Assembly: GCF_042682915.1 (NCBI RefSeq)
Contig: NZ_JBHUIW010000022.1
Coordinates: forward strand, 41,292 to 105,291
DNA: 64,000 bases
DNA from: Rhodoplanes azumiensis
Lineage (GTDB): Bacteria; Pseudomonadota; Alphaproteobacteria; Rhizobiales; Xanthobacteraceae
Reading direction: 5' to 3'
In this document: one piece after another, positions 1-9,255 of the stretch
Layout of the letters: the number at the start of each line of letters is the position of its first letter
How positions within the stretch are numbered: the first letter of the stretch is position 1
Notes under the pieces: generated by a model
Seen by the model: only the letters and a program-made list of their open reading frames with translations
Told to the model about the DNA's origin: nothing
Database searches by the model: none
Program-made: the position numbers and the translations under genes

Positions 1-783
1 TGGACGCCCGCTTGGGCGGTCCGCTTCTCCAGCCGGTCGATCGCCTCACCGAGCTTGGCGAGCTTCTGGGCCGGCTCGGCCTGGGCCTTCTCGGTCCGCT
101 CCAACCGGTCGGCGAGCTTGGCGGTCTGGGTCTGCAGCGTCTTGGTCGCGCTCTCCAGGCTGGTGCGCAGCCCGGCGACGTCGCGCTGCAGATCGGCGAC
201 CGTGGCGCGCAGCGCGCTGTCGTCGGGCGGCGTGACGCGCACGATCGGCGCCGCCGGCTCGGGACCGAAGCTGGTCGCCGCGAACGTGCCGGCGAGCGCC
301 CCGAACGAGGTCGCCACCGCGATCACGGCCGCCACCTTCATGTAGGGCGGCACCTGGAAGGAGAAGCCGAAGCGCCGGCGCGGCGGCTCGTCGATGTCGA
401 TCGTGTCGGAGCTGCGCCAGCCGTCGTGCTCGACCGACGGCGCGGCCTTGACGGGCGTGTCGCTCCGGTGGGCGCGCTGCGGCTGCGGACCGTCGATCAC
501 GACGGCGCCGTGGCGGCCGCCGATGCCGTCGCGACCGCCGCCCGACCCGGCCGCCGTCGCCGGCTCCGGTCGGGGCAGGCGCGGACGCCCCGCCGGCGGC
601 GGCTGCGATGCTGGCTCGCGGTCCGGAAACGCCTCGTGGCCCGGATCGATGGACGTCGGATCGATCGCGCTCGGATCGATCGCGCTCGGATCGACGGCGC
701 CGGCGCCCGCCGGTGCTCCGAGATCGTGTGGCCCGAACTGTCGGCGGCCGAAGCCGCCCTCCCCCGTGTCGTGCTCGCCCATG
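1..783 (-). CDS. Hypothetical single-pass membrane protein with coiled coil (3' end outside window)
   Basis: Not recognised as a named family. It is read from ATG at 783 and stays open to the window edge, so at least 261 residues are seen. The N-terminal ~140 residues are low-complexity, rich in Pro, Gly and Asp, with a short repeated DPSAID unit near residues 31-47. One hydrophobic membrane segment lies at about residues 150-171, and residues ~189-256 have the heptad-like Leu/Lys/Glu pattern of a coiled coil. This suggests an inner-membrane protein with a cytoplasmic disordered tail and a periplasmic coiled coil. Codon use fits a real gene in this frame; opposite-strand frames look like arginine-rich shadows. 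Confidence 0.7.
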
Positions 784-983
784 GCAAGGGGCTCCAGAGT
801 GTCGCGCCGAGCGGCTGAAGCAAAGTCGGCTCAACCGATCGTTAACGATGCGCGCTTACCAAATCGTTACGGTTCCTCTCATCGCAGGCGGCTTTGGCCG
901 AATAGCGGCCCCTCCGTGGCACACTGTGGCGCCCCGGCGGCACGCTGCGGAATGCTGAAAAATCTCTTAAAAGCTCGAGGCTT

Positions 984-1985
984 TCACACCGACAGCCCGT
1001 TGTCGCGGGCGAGCTCCGCGAGCGACGTCTCGGGGCGGGCGCCGAGATGCTGGATGATCTCGGCGGCGGCGAGCGCGCCGAGCCGGGCCGCCTCCGCGTT
1101 CGCGCGGCCGCGGGCGAGCCCGACCAGGAAGCCGGCCGCGAACAGGTCGCCGGCCCCGGTGGTGTCGACGACGCGATCGACCGGGACCGCGTGCACGGCC
1201 GTCGTCTCCTCGCGCGACACGACGAGGCAGCCCTTCTCGCTGCGGGTGACGGCGGCGAGCTTGACGTCCTGCCGGAGCTGGGCGAGCGCCGCGTCCAGGT
1301 CGGCGGTCTGATAGAGGCTGTGCAGCTCGGCCTCGTTGGCGAAGACGAGATCCACGGTGCCGGAGCGCATCAGGTGCAGGAACTCGTCGCGCCAGCGGTC
1401 GACGCAGAAGGCGTCCGACAGGGTCAGCGCGACGGTGCGGCCGGCCGCGTGGGCGATCTCGGCGGCCTTGAGGAAGGCGTTCTTGGCGTTCTCCGGATCC
1501 CACAGATAGCCTTCGAGATAGGTGATCGCCGCACCCGCCACGGCGTCGCGGTCGATGTCGAAGGGATGCAGATCCTGGGCGGCGCCCAGATAGGTGTTCA
1601 TGGTGCGCTCGCCGTCCGGCGTCACCATGATGAAGCAGCGCGCCGTCGCCGGGCCGCCCTCGGCGGGCTGCGTGTCGAACGCCACCTTGGCGGCGCGGAT
1701 GTCGTGGGCGAAGACGCCGCCGAGCCCGTCGTTCCTCACCTTGCCGACGAAGGCCGCCCGCACCCCGAAGCTCGCCGCGCCGACGATCGTGTTGGCGGCC
1801 GAGCCCCCGGAAATCTCCACGGCCGGCCCCATCGCGGCATAGACGGCCTCGGCGCGATCCTCGTCGATCAGCGCCATGCCGCCCTTGCGCATGCCGTGCG
1901 CCACCAGGAAGTCGTCCTCGGCGCGGGCGATGACGTCGACGATGGCATTGCCGATTCCGAGCACGTCGTAGCGAAGAGCGGTCAT
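984..1985 (-). CDS. PfkB-family carbohydrate kinase, adenosine-kinase-like
   Basis: A 333-residue sugar/nucleoside kinase that would phosphorylate adenosine or a related ribosyl substrate with ATP in the cytoplasm. The PfkB signature near the C terminus, DTTGAGDLFAAG at about residues 274-285, supplies the catalytic Asp and the anion hole. The N-terminal GGSAAN segment near residue 60 is the substrate-lid signature of this family. Length is normal. Close homologues in Hyphomicrobiales are annotated as adenosine kinase, but the substrate is inferred from family resemblance only; ribokinase or fructokinase remain possible. It is transcribed divergently from murJ. Confidence 0.85.
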   Translation of the reverse strand: MTALRYDVLGIGNAIVDVIARAEDDFLVAHGMRKGGMALIDEDRAEAVYAAMGPAVEISGGSAANTIVGAASFGVRAAFVGKVRNDGLGGVFAHDIRAAKVAFDTQPAEGGPATARCFIMVTPDGERTMNTYLGAAQDLHPFDIDRDAVAGAAITYLEGYLWDPENAKNAFLKAAEIAHAAGRTVALTLSDAFCVDRWRDEFLHLMRSGTVDLVFANEAELHSLYQTADLDAALAQLRQDVKLAAVTRSEKGCLVVSREETTAVHAVPVDRVVDTTGAGDLFAAGFLVGLARGRANAEAARLGALAAAEIIQHLGARPETSLAELARDNGLSV

Positions 1986-2190
1986 CCGATAACTCGCGAT
2001 GGGCGGGCCGCCGCCGGCGCGCGCCGCGCTTGCCGGGGCGCCGTCGACCCTGCATAGGTCATGAGAGGCGCGCGCGCCCGGTCGGGTGCGTCGCGAGGCG
2101 GCGGCGCACTATACCGACGGGCCGCCCCGTTTCAACGCCGGCACGGCCGCCGCGCCGCCCGCCCGCCACGGTGTCCGGAGACCGGACCGC

Positions 2191-3792
2191 ATGCACAGCC
2201 CGGACCTCTCGTCGGCCGAGGGCGCCGAGGGCCGCGTCGCCGCGAAGGTCGGCGCCGTCGGGGCCGCGACGCTCGGCTCGCGCCTGCTCGCCTTCCTGCG
2301 CGACGCCGGCATCGCCGCGCTCTTGGGCGCCGGGCCGATGGCGGACGCCTATTTCGCCGCCCTGCAGGTGCCCAACCTGTTCCGCCGCCTGCTCGCCGAA
2401 GGGGCGCTGAACGGCGCCTTCGTGCCGCTGTGGCTGCGCCTGCGCGACACGCAGGGGCGCGACGCGGTGCGCGCCTTCGGCGAGGGCGCGCTCGGGCTCA
2501 CGGCCGTCGTGCTGGGCCTTTCGACGCTCGCGCTGATCGTCGCGGCACCGCTGGTCGTCCACGTCATCGCGCCGGGCTTCGCGGCCGACGGCGAGCGTTT
2601 CGCGGCGGCCGCGCAGCTCGTGCGCCTGTCGGCTCCCTATGTGGTGATCGCCGGCTGCGTCGCGGTGCTGGGCGCCCTCCTCAATGCCGAGGGGCGGGTC
2701 GGCGCCGTGGCGTTCGGGCCGATCGCGTTCAACGGGGTGCTGATCGCGGCGGTCGCCTCCCTCCTTCTCGGCGGGCCGGCCGTGGCGGCCCATGCGGGCC
2801 CCGTGCTGGCGATCGCGATCGTCGTCGCCGGGCTCGCCCAGACGTTGCTGATCGGCGGCGCCGCGCTGCGCCTGCCGGCGCGGCCGCGGCGGCTGCGGCT
2901 GTCGGGCGGACCCGAATTGCGCCGCCTTCTCGTTCTCGCCGGACCCGGGCTGCTGGCCGGCGGCATCCCGCAGATCACCCTGATGGCCGGCGCCATGATC
3001 GCCTCGCCGTCGCCGGCCGCGGTGTCGTGGCTCTATTACGCCGACCGGCTCTACGAGTTTCCGCTCGGCGTCGTCTCGGTGGCGATCGCGACCGTGATGG
3101 GACCGGCGATCGCCGGCACGGTGCGGTCCGGCAGCCCGACCGAGATCGCCGTCGCGCAGGGTCGCGCCCTGTCACTCGCCCTCGGTCTCGCGCTGCCCTG
3201 TGCGGCCGGCTTCGTGCTGCTCGCCACGCCGATCGCCCGCGCCCTGTTCGAGCGCGGCGCCTTCTCGCCGCACGACACCGCCATGGTCGCGTCGGCGCTG
3301 GCGGCGCTCGCCTTCGGGCTGCCCGGCCATGTCGCCGAGAAGGTGCTCGGCGCGATCTCGTTCGCCCGCGAGGACACCCAGACGCCGATGACGACGGCAC
3401 TCGCCGGCCTCGCCACGTCGAGCGCCGGCGCGTTGGCGCTGTTCCCGATCTTCGGCCATGTCGGGGTCGCGGCGGCGATCGCGGCCGGCGGTTATGTGGC
3501 ACCGGCTCTGCTCGCCGTCGTGCTGGCCCGGCGCGGCTGGCTGCGCATCGACCGGGATGCCGCGATCCGCATCCCCCGCATCGCGCTCGCGACGCTCGTG
3601 ATGACCGCCGTGGTGGCGACCGCTCGCGCGGCGATCGAGGGCTCGGGCGTTCCGACCGGCCCGCTCGGCCGCTTCGCCGTGCTGCTCATGCTGCTGGCCG
3701 TCGGCACCGCCGCCTATGGGGCGCTGCTCGGGCTATTTCGCGTCGTCCGCCCCGCCGAGATCGCCGCCGCGCTGCGCCGCCCACGCGGCTGA
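2191..3792 (+). CDS. murJ: Lipid II flippase MurJ
   Basis: A 533-residue polytopic inner-membrane protein of the MOP superfamily that flips the undecaprenyl-linked peptidoglycan precursor to the periplasmic face. The N terminus shows the family pattern VGAVGAATLGSRLLAFLRD, followed by the AYFAALQVPNLFRRLLAEGA segment, typical of MurJ, and around 14 hydrophobic segments. The ATG at 2191 is preferred: an in-frame ATG at 2086 would add 35 residues of Arg/Pro-rich sequence without family resemblance. The gene is followed about 100 bases later by trpS on the same strand. Confidence 0.93.
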   Translation: MHSPDLSSAEGAEGRVAAKVGAVGAATLGSRLLAFLRDAGIAALLGAGPMADAYFAALQVPNLFRRLLAEGALNGAFVPLWLRLRDTQGRDAVRAFGEGALGLTAVVLGLSTLALIVAAPLVVHVIAPGFAADGERFAAAAQLVRLSAPYVVIAGCVAVLGALLNAEGRVGAVAFGPIAFNGVLIAAVASLLLGGPAVAAHAGPVLAIAIVVAGLAQTLLIGGAALRLPARPRRLRLSGGPELRRLLVLAGPGLLAGGIPQITLMAGAMIASPSPAAVSWLYYADRLYEFPLGVVSVAIATVMGPAIAGTVRSGSPTEIAVAQGRALSLALGLALPCAAGFVLLATPIARALFERGAFSPHDTAMVASALAALAFGLPGHVAEKVLGAISFAREDTQTPMTTALAGLATSSAGALALFPIFGHVGVAAAIAAGGYVAPALLAVVLARRGWLRIDRDAAIRIPRIALATLVMTAVVATARAAIEGSGVPTGPLGRFAVLLMLLAVGTAAYGALLGLFRVVRPAEIAAALRRPRG

Positions 3793-3899
3793 TCGCCCGC
3801 CGCGACTCGCCCGAGCCGCCCGGGCGCATATATCCGACCGGCCCCTTGCGCCCCCTGGCCTCGCGTGGCACACCGCCGCCGCGATCAGGAGGATGGGTG

Positions 3900-4937
3900 A
3901 TGGCGTTCAACGACCTCGTGTTTTCCGGCGTTCAGCCGACCGGGAACCTGCATCTCGGCAACTATCTCGGCGCCATCGTCAATTTCGTGAAGCTGCAGTC
4001 GCGCTGCGCGTGCATCTATTGCGTCGTCGACCTGCACGCCATCACGGTGTGGCAGGAGCCGGCCGAGCTGCGGAAGTCGATCCGCGAGGTCGCGGCCGCC
4101 TTCATCGCCGCCGGCATCGACCCCAAGGCGCACATCGTCTTCAACCAGAGCCAGGTGCCGGAGCACGCCGAGCTCGCCTGGGTGTTCAACTGCGTCGCCC
4201 GGCTCGGCTGGATGAACCGCATGACGCAGTTCAAGGAGAAGGCCGGCAAGGATCGCGAGAACGCCTCGCTCGGCCTCTACGCCTATCCGAGCCTGATGGC
4301 CGCCGACATCCTGGTGTACCGCGCCACCCATGTCCCGATCGGCGAGGACCAGAAGCAGCATCTCGAGCTGACCCGCGACATCGCCCAGAAGTTCAACAAC
4401 GACTTCAAGACCGACATCGAGGCGGCGGGCTTCGCCGACGGGCAGTTCTTCCCGCTGGCCGAGCCGCTGATCACCGGCCCGGCGACGCGCGTGATGAGCC
4501 TGCGCGACGGCACCAAGAAGATGTCGAAGTCCGATCCGTCGGACTATTCGCGCATCAACCTCGCCGACGACGCCGACACCATCGCCCAGAAGATCAAGAA
4601 GGCGAAGACCGATCCCGAGCCGCTGCCGAGCGAGGAAAAAGGTCTCGAAGGCCGCCCCGAGGCCGACAACCTGGTCGGCATCTACGCGGCGCTCGCCGGC
4701 ACGACACCGGCCGCCGTGCTGGCGGAATACGGCGGCGGCCAGTTCTCGACCTTCAAGGGCGCGCTGATCGACCTCGCGGTGGCCAAGCTCGGCCCGATCG
4801 GCGCCGAGATGAAGCGGCTGACGAGCGACGTGACCTATATCGACGGGATTCTCGCCGACGGCAGCGCCCGCGCCCGCGTGCTCGCCTCGGAGACGATGCG
4901 GCACGTCAAGGAGATCGTCGGCTTCGTCGGGACGTAG
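3900..4937 (+). CDS. trpS: Tryptophan--tRNA ligase
   Basis: A 345-residue class I aminoacyl-tRNA synthetase that charges tRNA-Trp with tryptophan using ATP. The HIGH-type motif is HLGN at residues 18-21 and the KMSKS loop is intact at residues 207-211. Length matches bacterial TrpS. The ATG at 3900 has a strong ribosome binding site (aggagg about 6-12 bases upstream). A GTG directly before it is a less likely start. The murJ-trpS-usp-nfu order is common in Hyphomicrobiales. Confidence 0.96.
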   Translation: MAFNDLVFSGVQPTGNLHLGNYLGAIVNFVKLQSRCACIYCVVDLHAITVWQEPAELRKSIREVAAAFIAAGIDPKAHIVFNQSQVPEHAELAWVFNCVARLGWMNRMTQFKEKAGKDRENASLGLYAYPSLMAADILVYRATHVPIGEDQKQHLELTRDIAQKFNNDFKTDIEAAGFADGQFFPLAEPLITGPATRVMSLRDGTKKMSKSDPSDYSRINLADDADTIAQKIKKAKTDPEPLPSEEKGLEGRPEADNLVGIYAALAGTTPAAVLAEYGGGQFSTFKGALIDLAVAKLGPIGAEMKRLTSDVTYIDGILADGSARARVLASETMRHVKEIVGFVGT

Positions 4938-5038
4938 GAGGGGGCGGGTCGCTCGGACCCACCTTGCCGGGCACGGCCCCGCCGTGGCAGATTCCGCCTC
5001 TGAAAGGGGCGGCGCCGGGACGCCGCCCGGGGCATGGC

Positions 5039-5533
5039 ATGAGCCGGAAGCGCCGCAGCTACGAGGCCGGGCACAAGCCCAAGTTCCTCGTGGTCATCGA
5101 CGAGACGCCCGAATGCGACCGCGCCGTCTATTTCGCCGCCCGGCGGGCCGCCCGCACCGGCGCCGGCATGGTGATGCTGCGCGTCATCGAGACCGGCGAC
5201 CGGGCGCCGCAATGGCTCGGCGTCGCCGACATCATGCGAGCCGAGCAGCGCGAGGAGGCGGAGGCGATCCTGGCCCGCTTCGCGGCGCGCGCCAACGGCA
5301 TCTCCGGCATCACGCCGGACCGGGTGATCCGCGAGGGCGACCCGGCGACCGAGATCACCCGGCTGATCGACACCGACGAGGACATCGCCGTGCTGGTGCT
5401 GGCCGCCGGCGACGACAGCGAAGGCCCCGGCCCACTGGTCAGCGGCCTCACCAAGTCGGCCGGCTCGTTTCCGATCCCGATGGCGATCGTGCCCGGCCAT
5501 CTCGGCGACGACGAGCTCGACGCCATGACTTGA
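5039..5533 (+). CDS. Universal stress protein (UspA family)
   Basis: A 164-residue Usp-fold protein. The N-terminal strand KFLVVIDETPECDRA has the Asp that normally contacts nucleotide, followed by a helix rich in Arg/Ala. The C-terminal G-2x-G-9x-G(S/T) ATP-binding pattern is not clearly present, so it may be a non-ATP-binding UspA-like protein. The predicted role is cytoplasmic stress response with unknown partners. It sits between trpS and nfu on the same strand. Confidence 0.85.
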   Translation: MSRKRRSYEAGHKPKFLVVIDETPECDRAVYFAARRAARTGAGMVMLRVIETGDRAPQWLGVADIMRAEQREEAEAILARFAARANGISGITPDRVIREGDPATEITRLIDTDEDIAVLVLAAGDDSEGPGPLVSGLTKSAGSFPIPMAIVPGHLGDDELDAMT

Positions 5534-5724
5534 AGGCCGCGGACACGTGGCGTCGGCGCGAAACCCTGCGTCGGTACGACCACGGATCGGCTCGGCCGCC
5601 CGGTTGACGCCCGTCCCGCGAAGGGACATCTCTTGAGGACCGGGCTCGCTCCTGCGCGCCGGTACCCGCTCCTGCGGATCAGGACCACCCGCCGCGGCCT
5701 TGAACCGCGGCCCGGAGAGCCGCG

Positions 5725-6279
5725 ATGTTCATTCAGACCGAATCGACCCCCAATCCCGCCACCCTGAAGTTCCTGCCCGGCCGCACCGTGCTCGACTACG
5801 GCACGCTGGAGTTCCGCAGCAAGGCCGACGCCGACGCCTCGCCCCTGGCGCAGCGCCTGTTCGACGTCCCGGGCGTCGCCGCCGTGTTCTTAGGCTCCGA
5901 CTTCATCGCGGTGACGAAGACCGACGCCGACTGGCAGCACATCAAGCCGGGCGTCCTGGGCGTGATCATGGAGCACTTCATGACCGACCAGCCGGTCATG
6001 CTGGAGCGCTCCGCCGGCCAGGCCGACGACGAGTTCTACGACGAGAAGGACGCCGAGACGGTCGAGCTGATCAAGGATCTGATCGAGACGCGGGTGCGCC
6101 CGGCGGTCGCCAACGACGGCGGCGACATCGTCTTCCGCGGCTTCGAGAACGGCATCGTCTATCTCGCCATGAAGGGCGCCTGCTCGGGCTGCCCCTCCTC
6201 CACGGCGACGCTGCGCCACGGCATCCAGAACCTGCTTCGCCACTTCGTCCCGGAGGTCGAGGAGGTTCGCCCGGTGTGA
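5725..6279 (+). CDS. NifU-family Fe-S carrier protein (Nfu)
   Basis: A 184-residue Fe-S scaffold/carrier that delivers clusters to apo-proteins. An N-terminal Nfu_N domain (starting FIQTESTPNPATLKF) occupies residues 1-~90. The C-terminal NifU domain has the conserved CSGCPSS motif with Cys153 and Cys156, which bind a [4Fe-4S] cluster at a homodimer interface. The start ATG follows a purine-rich stretch (cggagag). A clear rho-independent terminator follows at 6321. Confidence 0.95.
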   Translation: MFIQTESTPNPATLKFLPGRTVLDYGTLEFRSKADADASPLAQRLFDVPGVAAVFLGSDFIAVTKTDADWQHIKPGVLGVIMEHFMTDQPVMLERSAGQADDEFYDEKDAETVELIKDLIETRVRPAVANDGGDIVFRGFENGIVYLAMKGACSGCPSSTATLRHGIQNLLRHFVPEVEEVRPV

Positions 6280-6320
6280 GCCGTTGGGGTGGGCCGGCGC
6301 TTCTCGCGCGCAGGTTCCGA

Positions 6321-6350
6321 AGCGGGCCCCGGCGGGCCCGCTTTTTGTTT
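6321..6350 (+). terminator. Rho-independent terminator after nfu
   Basis: A perfect 9-bp stem (6321-6329 with 6334-6342, 4-base loop) of GC pairs is followed directly by a T-rich run (ttttgttt). It lies 41 bases after the nfu stop. Confidence 0.85.
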
Positions 6351-6365
6351 CGGTCGGCAGACGGA

Positions 6366-6472
6366 AGGGTGGGCAAAGGCACGCCGCAGGTGCGTCGTGC
6401 CCCCCCCCCGTTCAGCATCTCGTTCACATGACCGACCGCGTGGGCACGCCGCGTCGCGGCTTTGCCCACCCT
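6366..6472. repeat. Interspersed 107-bp palindromic element, copy 1
   Basis: The ends are inverted repeats: agggtgggcaaag at 6366-6378 and its complement at 6460-6472, with inner gtgggcac-type half-sites. The same element recurs at 18949-19055 (also 107 bp) and 63884-63977. It is non-coding; here it fills the gap between the nfu terminator and tsaB. A run of C within this copy partly degrades the inner arms. Confidence 0.85.
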
Positions 6473-6675
6473 ATAGCTACTACAGCTACGGCTTCGGCCG
6501 CGCTCCCCGCCACGAGCGGGTCGCCTCTGCCCATCCGTCACCGTCCCGACATCGGATTCGCTTGCGCGATCCGGGCCGGGACGGCACCCTGCCGGCAGTC
6601 GTCCGAACAAGATCCTGGCGAAGCCGTGTCCCGCCGGGACCGGTCCCGTAAAGACTCCCGCCGGAGCGTTCCATC

Positions 6676-7359
6676 GTGCGTGTGCTCGCCATCGATACCG
6701 CGCTCGCGGCCTGCTCCGTGGCGGTCTTCGACCTCGGTCGCGGCGGCGTGCTGGCGCACGAATCGCGCCTGATGGAGCGCGGCCACGCCGAGGCGCTGAT
6801 GCCCATGGTGGCGCGGGTGATGAGCGAATCGGACCTCGAGTTCACCGATCTCGACCGCATCGTCGTGACGCTCGGGCCGGGCAGCTTCACGGGCCTGCGC
6901 GTCGGGGTCGCGGCGGCGCGCGGCATCGCGCTCGCCGCCGGCAAGCCGGTCGTCGGGCTCACCACGCTGGCCTGCTTCGCCGCCCCGCACATCGCGAGCG
7001 ACGACCGCACGCCGCTGCTCGCCGCCATCGATGCCCGCCACGAGCAGGTCTACATGCAGCTCGTCGGCGAAGGGGGCCGCGCCGTCATCGCGCCGCGCGT
7101 CGCCAGCGTTCGCGAGGCCGCCCGCATCGCCACCGCCGCCCCGACCCGCCTGGTCGGCTCGGCCGCCGCGCTCGTTCATGCCGCCTGGATGACCGGGGCG
7201 CAGCCGCCCTTGTGCGTCGACACCACGCCGGCCCCCGACATCGACTGGGTGGCGCGGCTCGGCGCCGTCGCGGCCGAGACGCTCGCCTCGCCCAAGCCCC
7301 TGTACCTGCGCGCGCCCGACGCCAAGCCGCAGGACGGCGCCCGGGTGGCGCGGCGATGA
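6676..7359 (+). CDS. tsaB: tRNA threonylcarbamoyladenosine biosynthesis protein TsaB
   Basis: A 227-residue ASKHA-fold protein that partners TsaD and TsaE in making t6A37 on ANN-decoding tRNAs. The N terminus VLAIDTALAACSVAV and the GPGSFTGLRVG segment are characteristic of TsaB. The start is GTG at 6676. Its stop overlaps the ATG of rimI (ATGA), so the two are translationally coupled, the usual arrangement in alphaproteobacteria. Confidence 0.95.
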   Translation: MRVLAIDTALAACSVAVFDLGRGGVLAHESRLMERGHAEALMPMVARVMSESDLEFTDLDRIVVTLGPGSFTGLRVGVAAARGIALAAGKPVVGLTTLACFAAPHIASDDRTPLLAAIDARHEQVYMQLVGEGGRAVIAPRVASVREAARIATAAPTRLVGSAAALVHAAWMTGAQPPLCVDTTPAPDIDWVARLGAVAAETLASPKPLYLRAPDAKPQDGARVARR

Positions 7360-7841
7360 TCGCGCTGGTGCGCCGCTGGTGGAAGGGCGCCGAGGCCCGC
7401 CTCGGCACCGCCGAGCCGGCCGACGCGCCGGCGCTCGCCGCCCTGCACGCCGAGTCGTTCCGCCGCGGCTGGAGCGAGGAGGAGTTCGAGCGGCTCCTGG
7501 CCGAGCGCAACGTCGTCGCCGACATGGCGGAGATGGGCGGCGAGGTCGCCGGCTTCGTCATCACCCGGCGGGCCGCCGAGGAGGCCGAGATCCTCTCGGT
7601 CGCGGTCGCCCCGGCGCGGCGCAATCGCGGCGTCGCGGGGCGCCTGCTCGCCGTCCATCTCGGCCGGCTCGCCGCCGGCGGCGTCGAGAAAGTGTTCCTG
7701 GAGGTCGACAGGGACAACGTGCCGGCCCGCCGACTCTATGAATCGGCGGGTTTCCGCGAGGTCGGCCAGCGCCCGGGCTACTACGACCGGGCGGGTGGCC
7801 CGCCCGCCGTCGCCCTGGTGCTCCGCCGCGACCTGATGTGA
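7356..7841 (+). CDS. rimI: Ribosomal protein S18 alanine N-acetyltransferase RimI
   Basis: A 161-residue GNAT acetyltransferase. The acetyl-CoA loop RRNRGVAGRLL and the terminal RLYESAGF segment are typical of RimI, which acetylates the N-terminal Ala of ribosomal protein S18. The start ATG at 7356 overlaps the tsaB stop by 4 bases. Position in the tsaB-rimI-fur block supports RimI over a generic GNAT. Confidence 0.9.
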   Translation: MIALVRRWWKGAEARLGTAEPADAPALAALHAESFRRGWSEEEFERLLAERNVVADMAEMGGEVAGFVITRRAAEEAEILSVAVAPARRNRGVAGRLLAVHLGRLAAGGVEKVFLEVDRDNVPARRLYESAGFREVGQRPGYYDRAGGPPAVALVLRRDLM

Positions 7842-8025
7842 TCCCCGATGAGATCCGGCGCGTCGATCGCCGCCGGCCGGCGCGGCGGGCGTGGACATGC
7901 CCCGCCCGGACCTTGACGCCGCGCAATGGACGGTGCATCCGGCCCCCCCTATGATCCCACCGCCCGGCAGGATCGGACGGTCTTCGGGACCGAACGGTGG
8001 ACAGGATCGAACGGCGGAGCTTCGG

Positions 8026-8457
8026 GTGAGCGAGCAGGTCACGACCAACATCGAGGCGCAGTGCGTCGCCAAGGGCATGCGCATGACCGAGCAGCGGCGC
8101 GTGATCGCGCGCGTGCTGGCCCGCTCCGACGATCACCCGGACGTCGAGGAGCTCTACCGCCGCTGCGCGCTCGTCGATCCGCACATCTCGATCTCGACCG
8201 TCTACCGCACCGTCAAGCTGTTCGAGGACGCCGGCATCATCGAGCGCCACGACTTTCGCGAGGGCCGCGCCCGCTACGAGACGATCCGCGAGAGCCACCA
8301 CGACCATCTGGTCAATCTGCGCACCGGCGAGGTGATCGAGTTCCAGTCGGAGGAGATCGAGCAGCTCCAGCGCGAGGTGGCGCGCAAACTCGGCTACCGG
8401 CTGATCGATCACCGGCTCGAGCTCTACGCGGTGCCGCTGGACGACAAGGCCTCCTGA
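8026..8457 (+). CDS. Fur-family metalloregulator (Fur/Mur type)
   Basis: A 143-residue winged-helix repressor responding to Fe2+ or Mn2+. The DNA-binding segment (ISISTVYRTVKLFEDAGII, residues ~54-72) and the metal-sensing HHDH motif at residues 91-94 are present; the C-terminal CxxC structural zinc motifs are absent. In Hyphomicrobiales the copy at this locus is often the manganese-responsive Mur, but the metal cannot be told from sequence alone. The GTG at 8026 is chosen because the 45 upstream in-frame codons are Pro/Gly-rich without family resemblance. The stop overlaps the plsC ATG. Confidence 0.9.
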   Translation: MSEQVTTNIEAQCVAKGMRMTEQRRVIARVLARSDDHPDVEELYRRCALVDPHISISTVYRTVKLFEDAGIIERHDFREGRARYETIRESHHDHLVNLRTGEVIEFQSEEIEQLQREVARKLGYRLIDHRLELYAVPLDDKAS

Positions 8458-9251
8458 TGCTCCGCCTCGCGGTCACCGGCGCCGGGTTCGCGCTCGCGAC
8501 CGCCGCGCTGCTGCCGTTCCAGTGGGTGTCGGTGCGCTTCGCCTGGCCGCTGCGCCGGCTGATCCCGACCCTGTTCCACCGCATCGTCTGCCTGCTGTTC
8601 GGCGTGAAGGTGCGGCAGGTCGGCCGGCCGCTGCGCGACCGGCCGCTGCTGATCGTGTCCAACCACGTCTCCTGGCTGGACATCTCGGTGATCACGTCGC
8701 GCCTGCCGGTGGTGTTCGTCGCCAAGTCCGAGATCGCCTCCTGGCCGCTGTTCGGCCTGTTCGCCAAGCTGCAGCGCTCCGTCTTCGTCGACCGCGCCCG
8801 CCGCCACAAGACCCGCGCCGTCAACGCCGAGATCGCCGAGCGGCTGGCCGGCGGCGACCCCGTGGTGCTGTTCGGCGAGGGGACGTCGAGCGACGGCAAC
8901 CGGGTGCTGCCGTTCCGCTCCGCCCTGATCGGCGCCGCCGGCGACGCGCTCGCCGAGGGGGGTGCCGTGACGATCCAGCCGCTGTCGATCGCCTACACCG
9001 GGTTCCAGGGGCTGCCGATGGGCCGCCAGCACCGGCCGGTGGCGGCCTGGTACGGCGCCGCCGATCTGGTGCCCCACCTCCTCCACATCGGCCGCCACGG
9101 CGGCATCGACGTGACGCTCACCTGGGGCGAGCCGGTCCGCCTCGACGCCGGCACGGCCGACCGCAAGGCGGTGACCCGCCGCTTGGAAGCCAGTGTCCGC
9201 CGCCTCACCGCCGAGGCGCTGCGCGGCCGCATCGCGGCAAGGCGGGGCTGA
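8457..9251 (+). CDS. plsC: 1-acyl-sn-glycerol-3-phosphate acyltransferase (PlsC family)
   Basis: A 264-residue membrane-associated acyltransferase that converts lysophosphatidate to phosphatidate. The catalytic HX4D motif is NHVSWLD (His70, Asp75) and the glycerophosphate-binding motif is FGEGTSS around residues 138-144. An N-terminal hydrophobic segment anchors it. The ATG overlaps the fur stop by one base. An ornithine/lyso-ornithine lipid acyltransferase (OlsA-like) role is an alternative. Confidence 0.88.
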   Translation: MLRLAVTGAGFALATAALLPFQWVSVRFAWPLRRLIPTLFHRIVCLLFGVKVRQVGRPLRDRPLLIVSNHVSWLDISVITSRLPVVFVAKSEIASWPLFGLFAKLQRSVFVDRARRHKTRAVNAEIAERLAGGDPVVLFGEGTSSDGNRVLPFRSALIGAAGDALAEGGAVTIQPLSIAYTGFQGLPMGRQHRPVAAWYGAADLVPHLLHIGRHGGIDVTLTWGEPVRLDAGTADRKAVTRRLEASVRRLTAEALRGRIAARRG

Positions 9252-9255
9252 CCGC

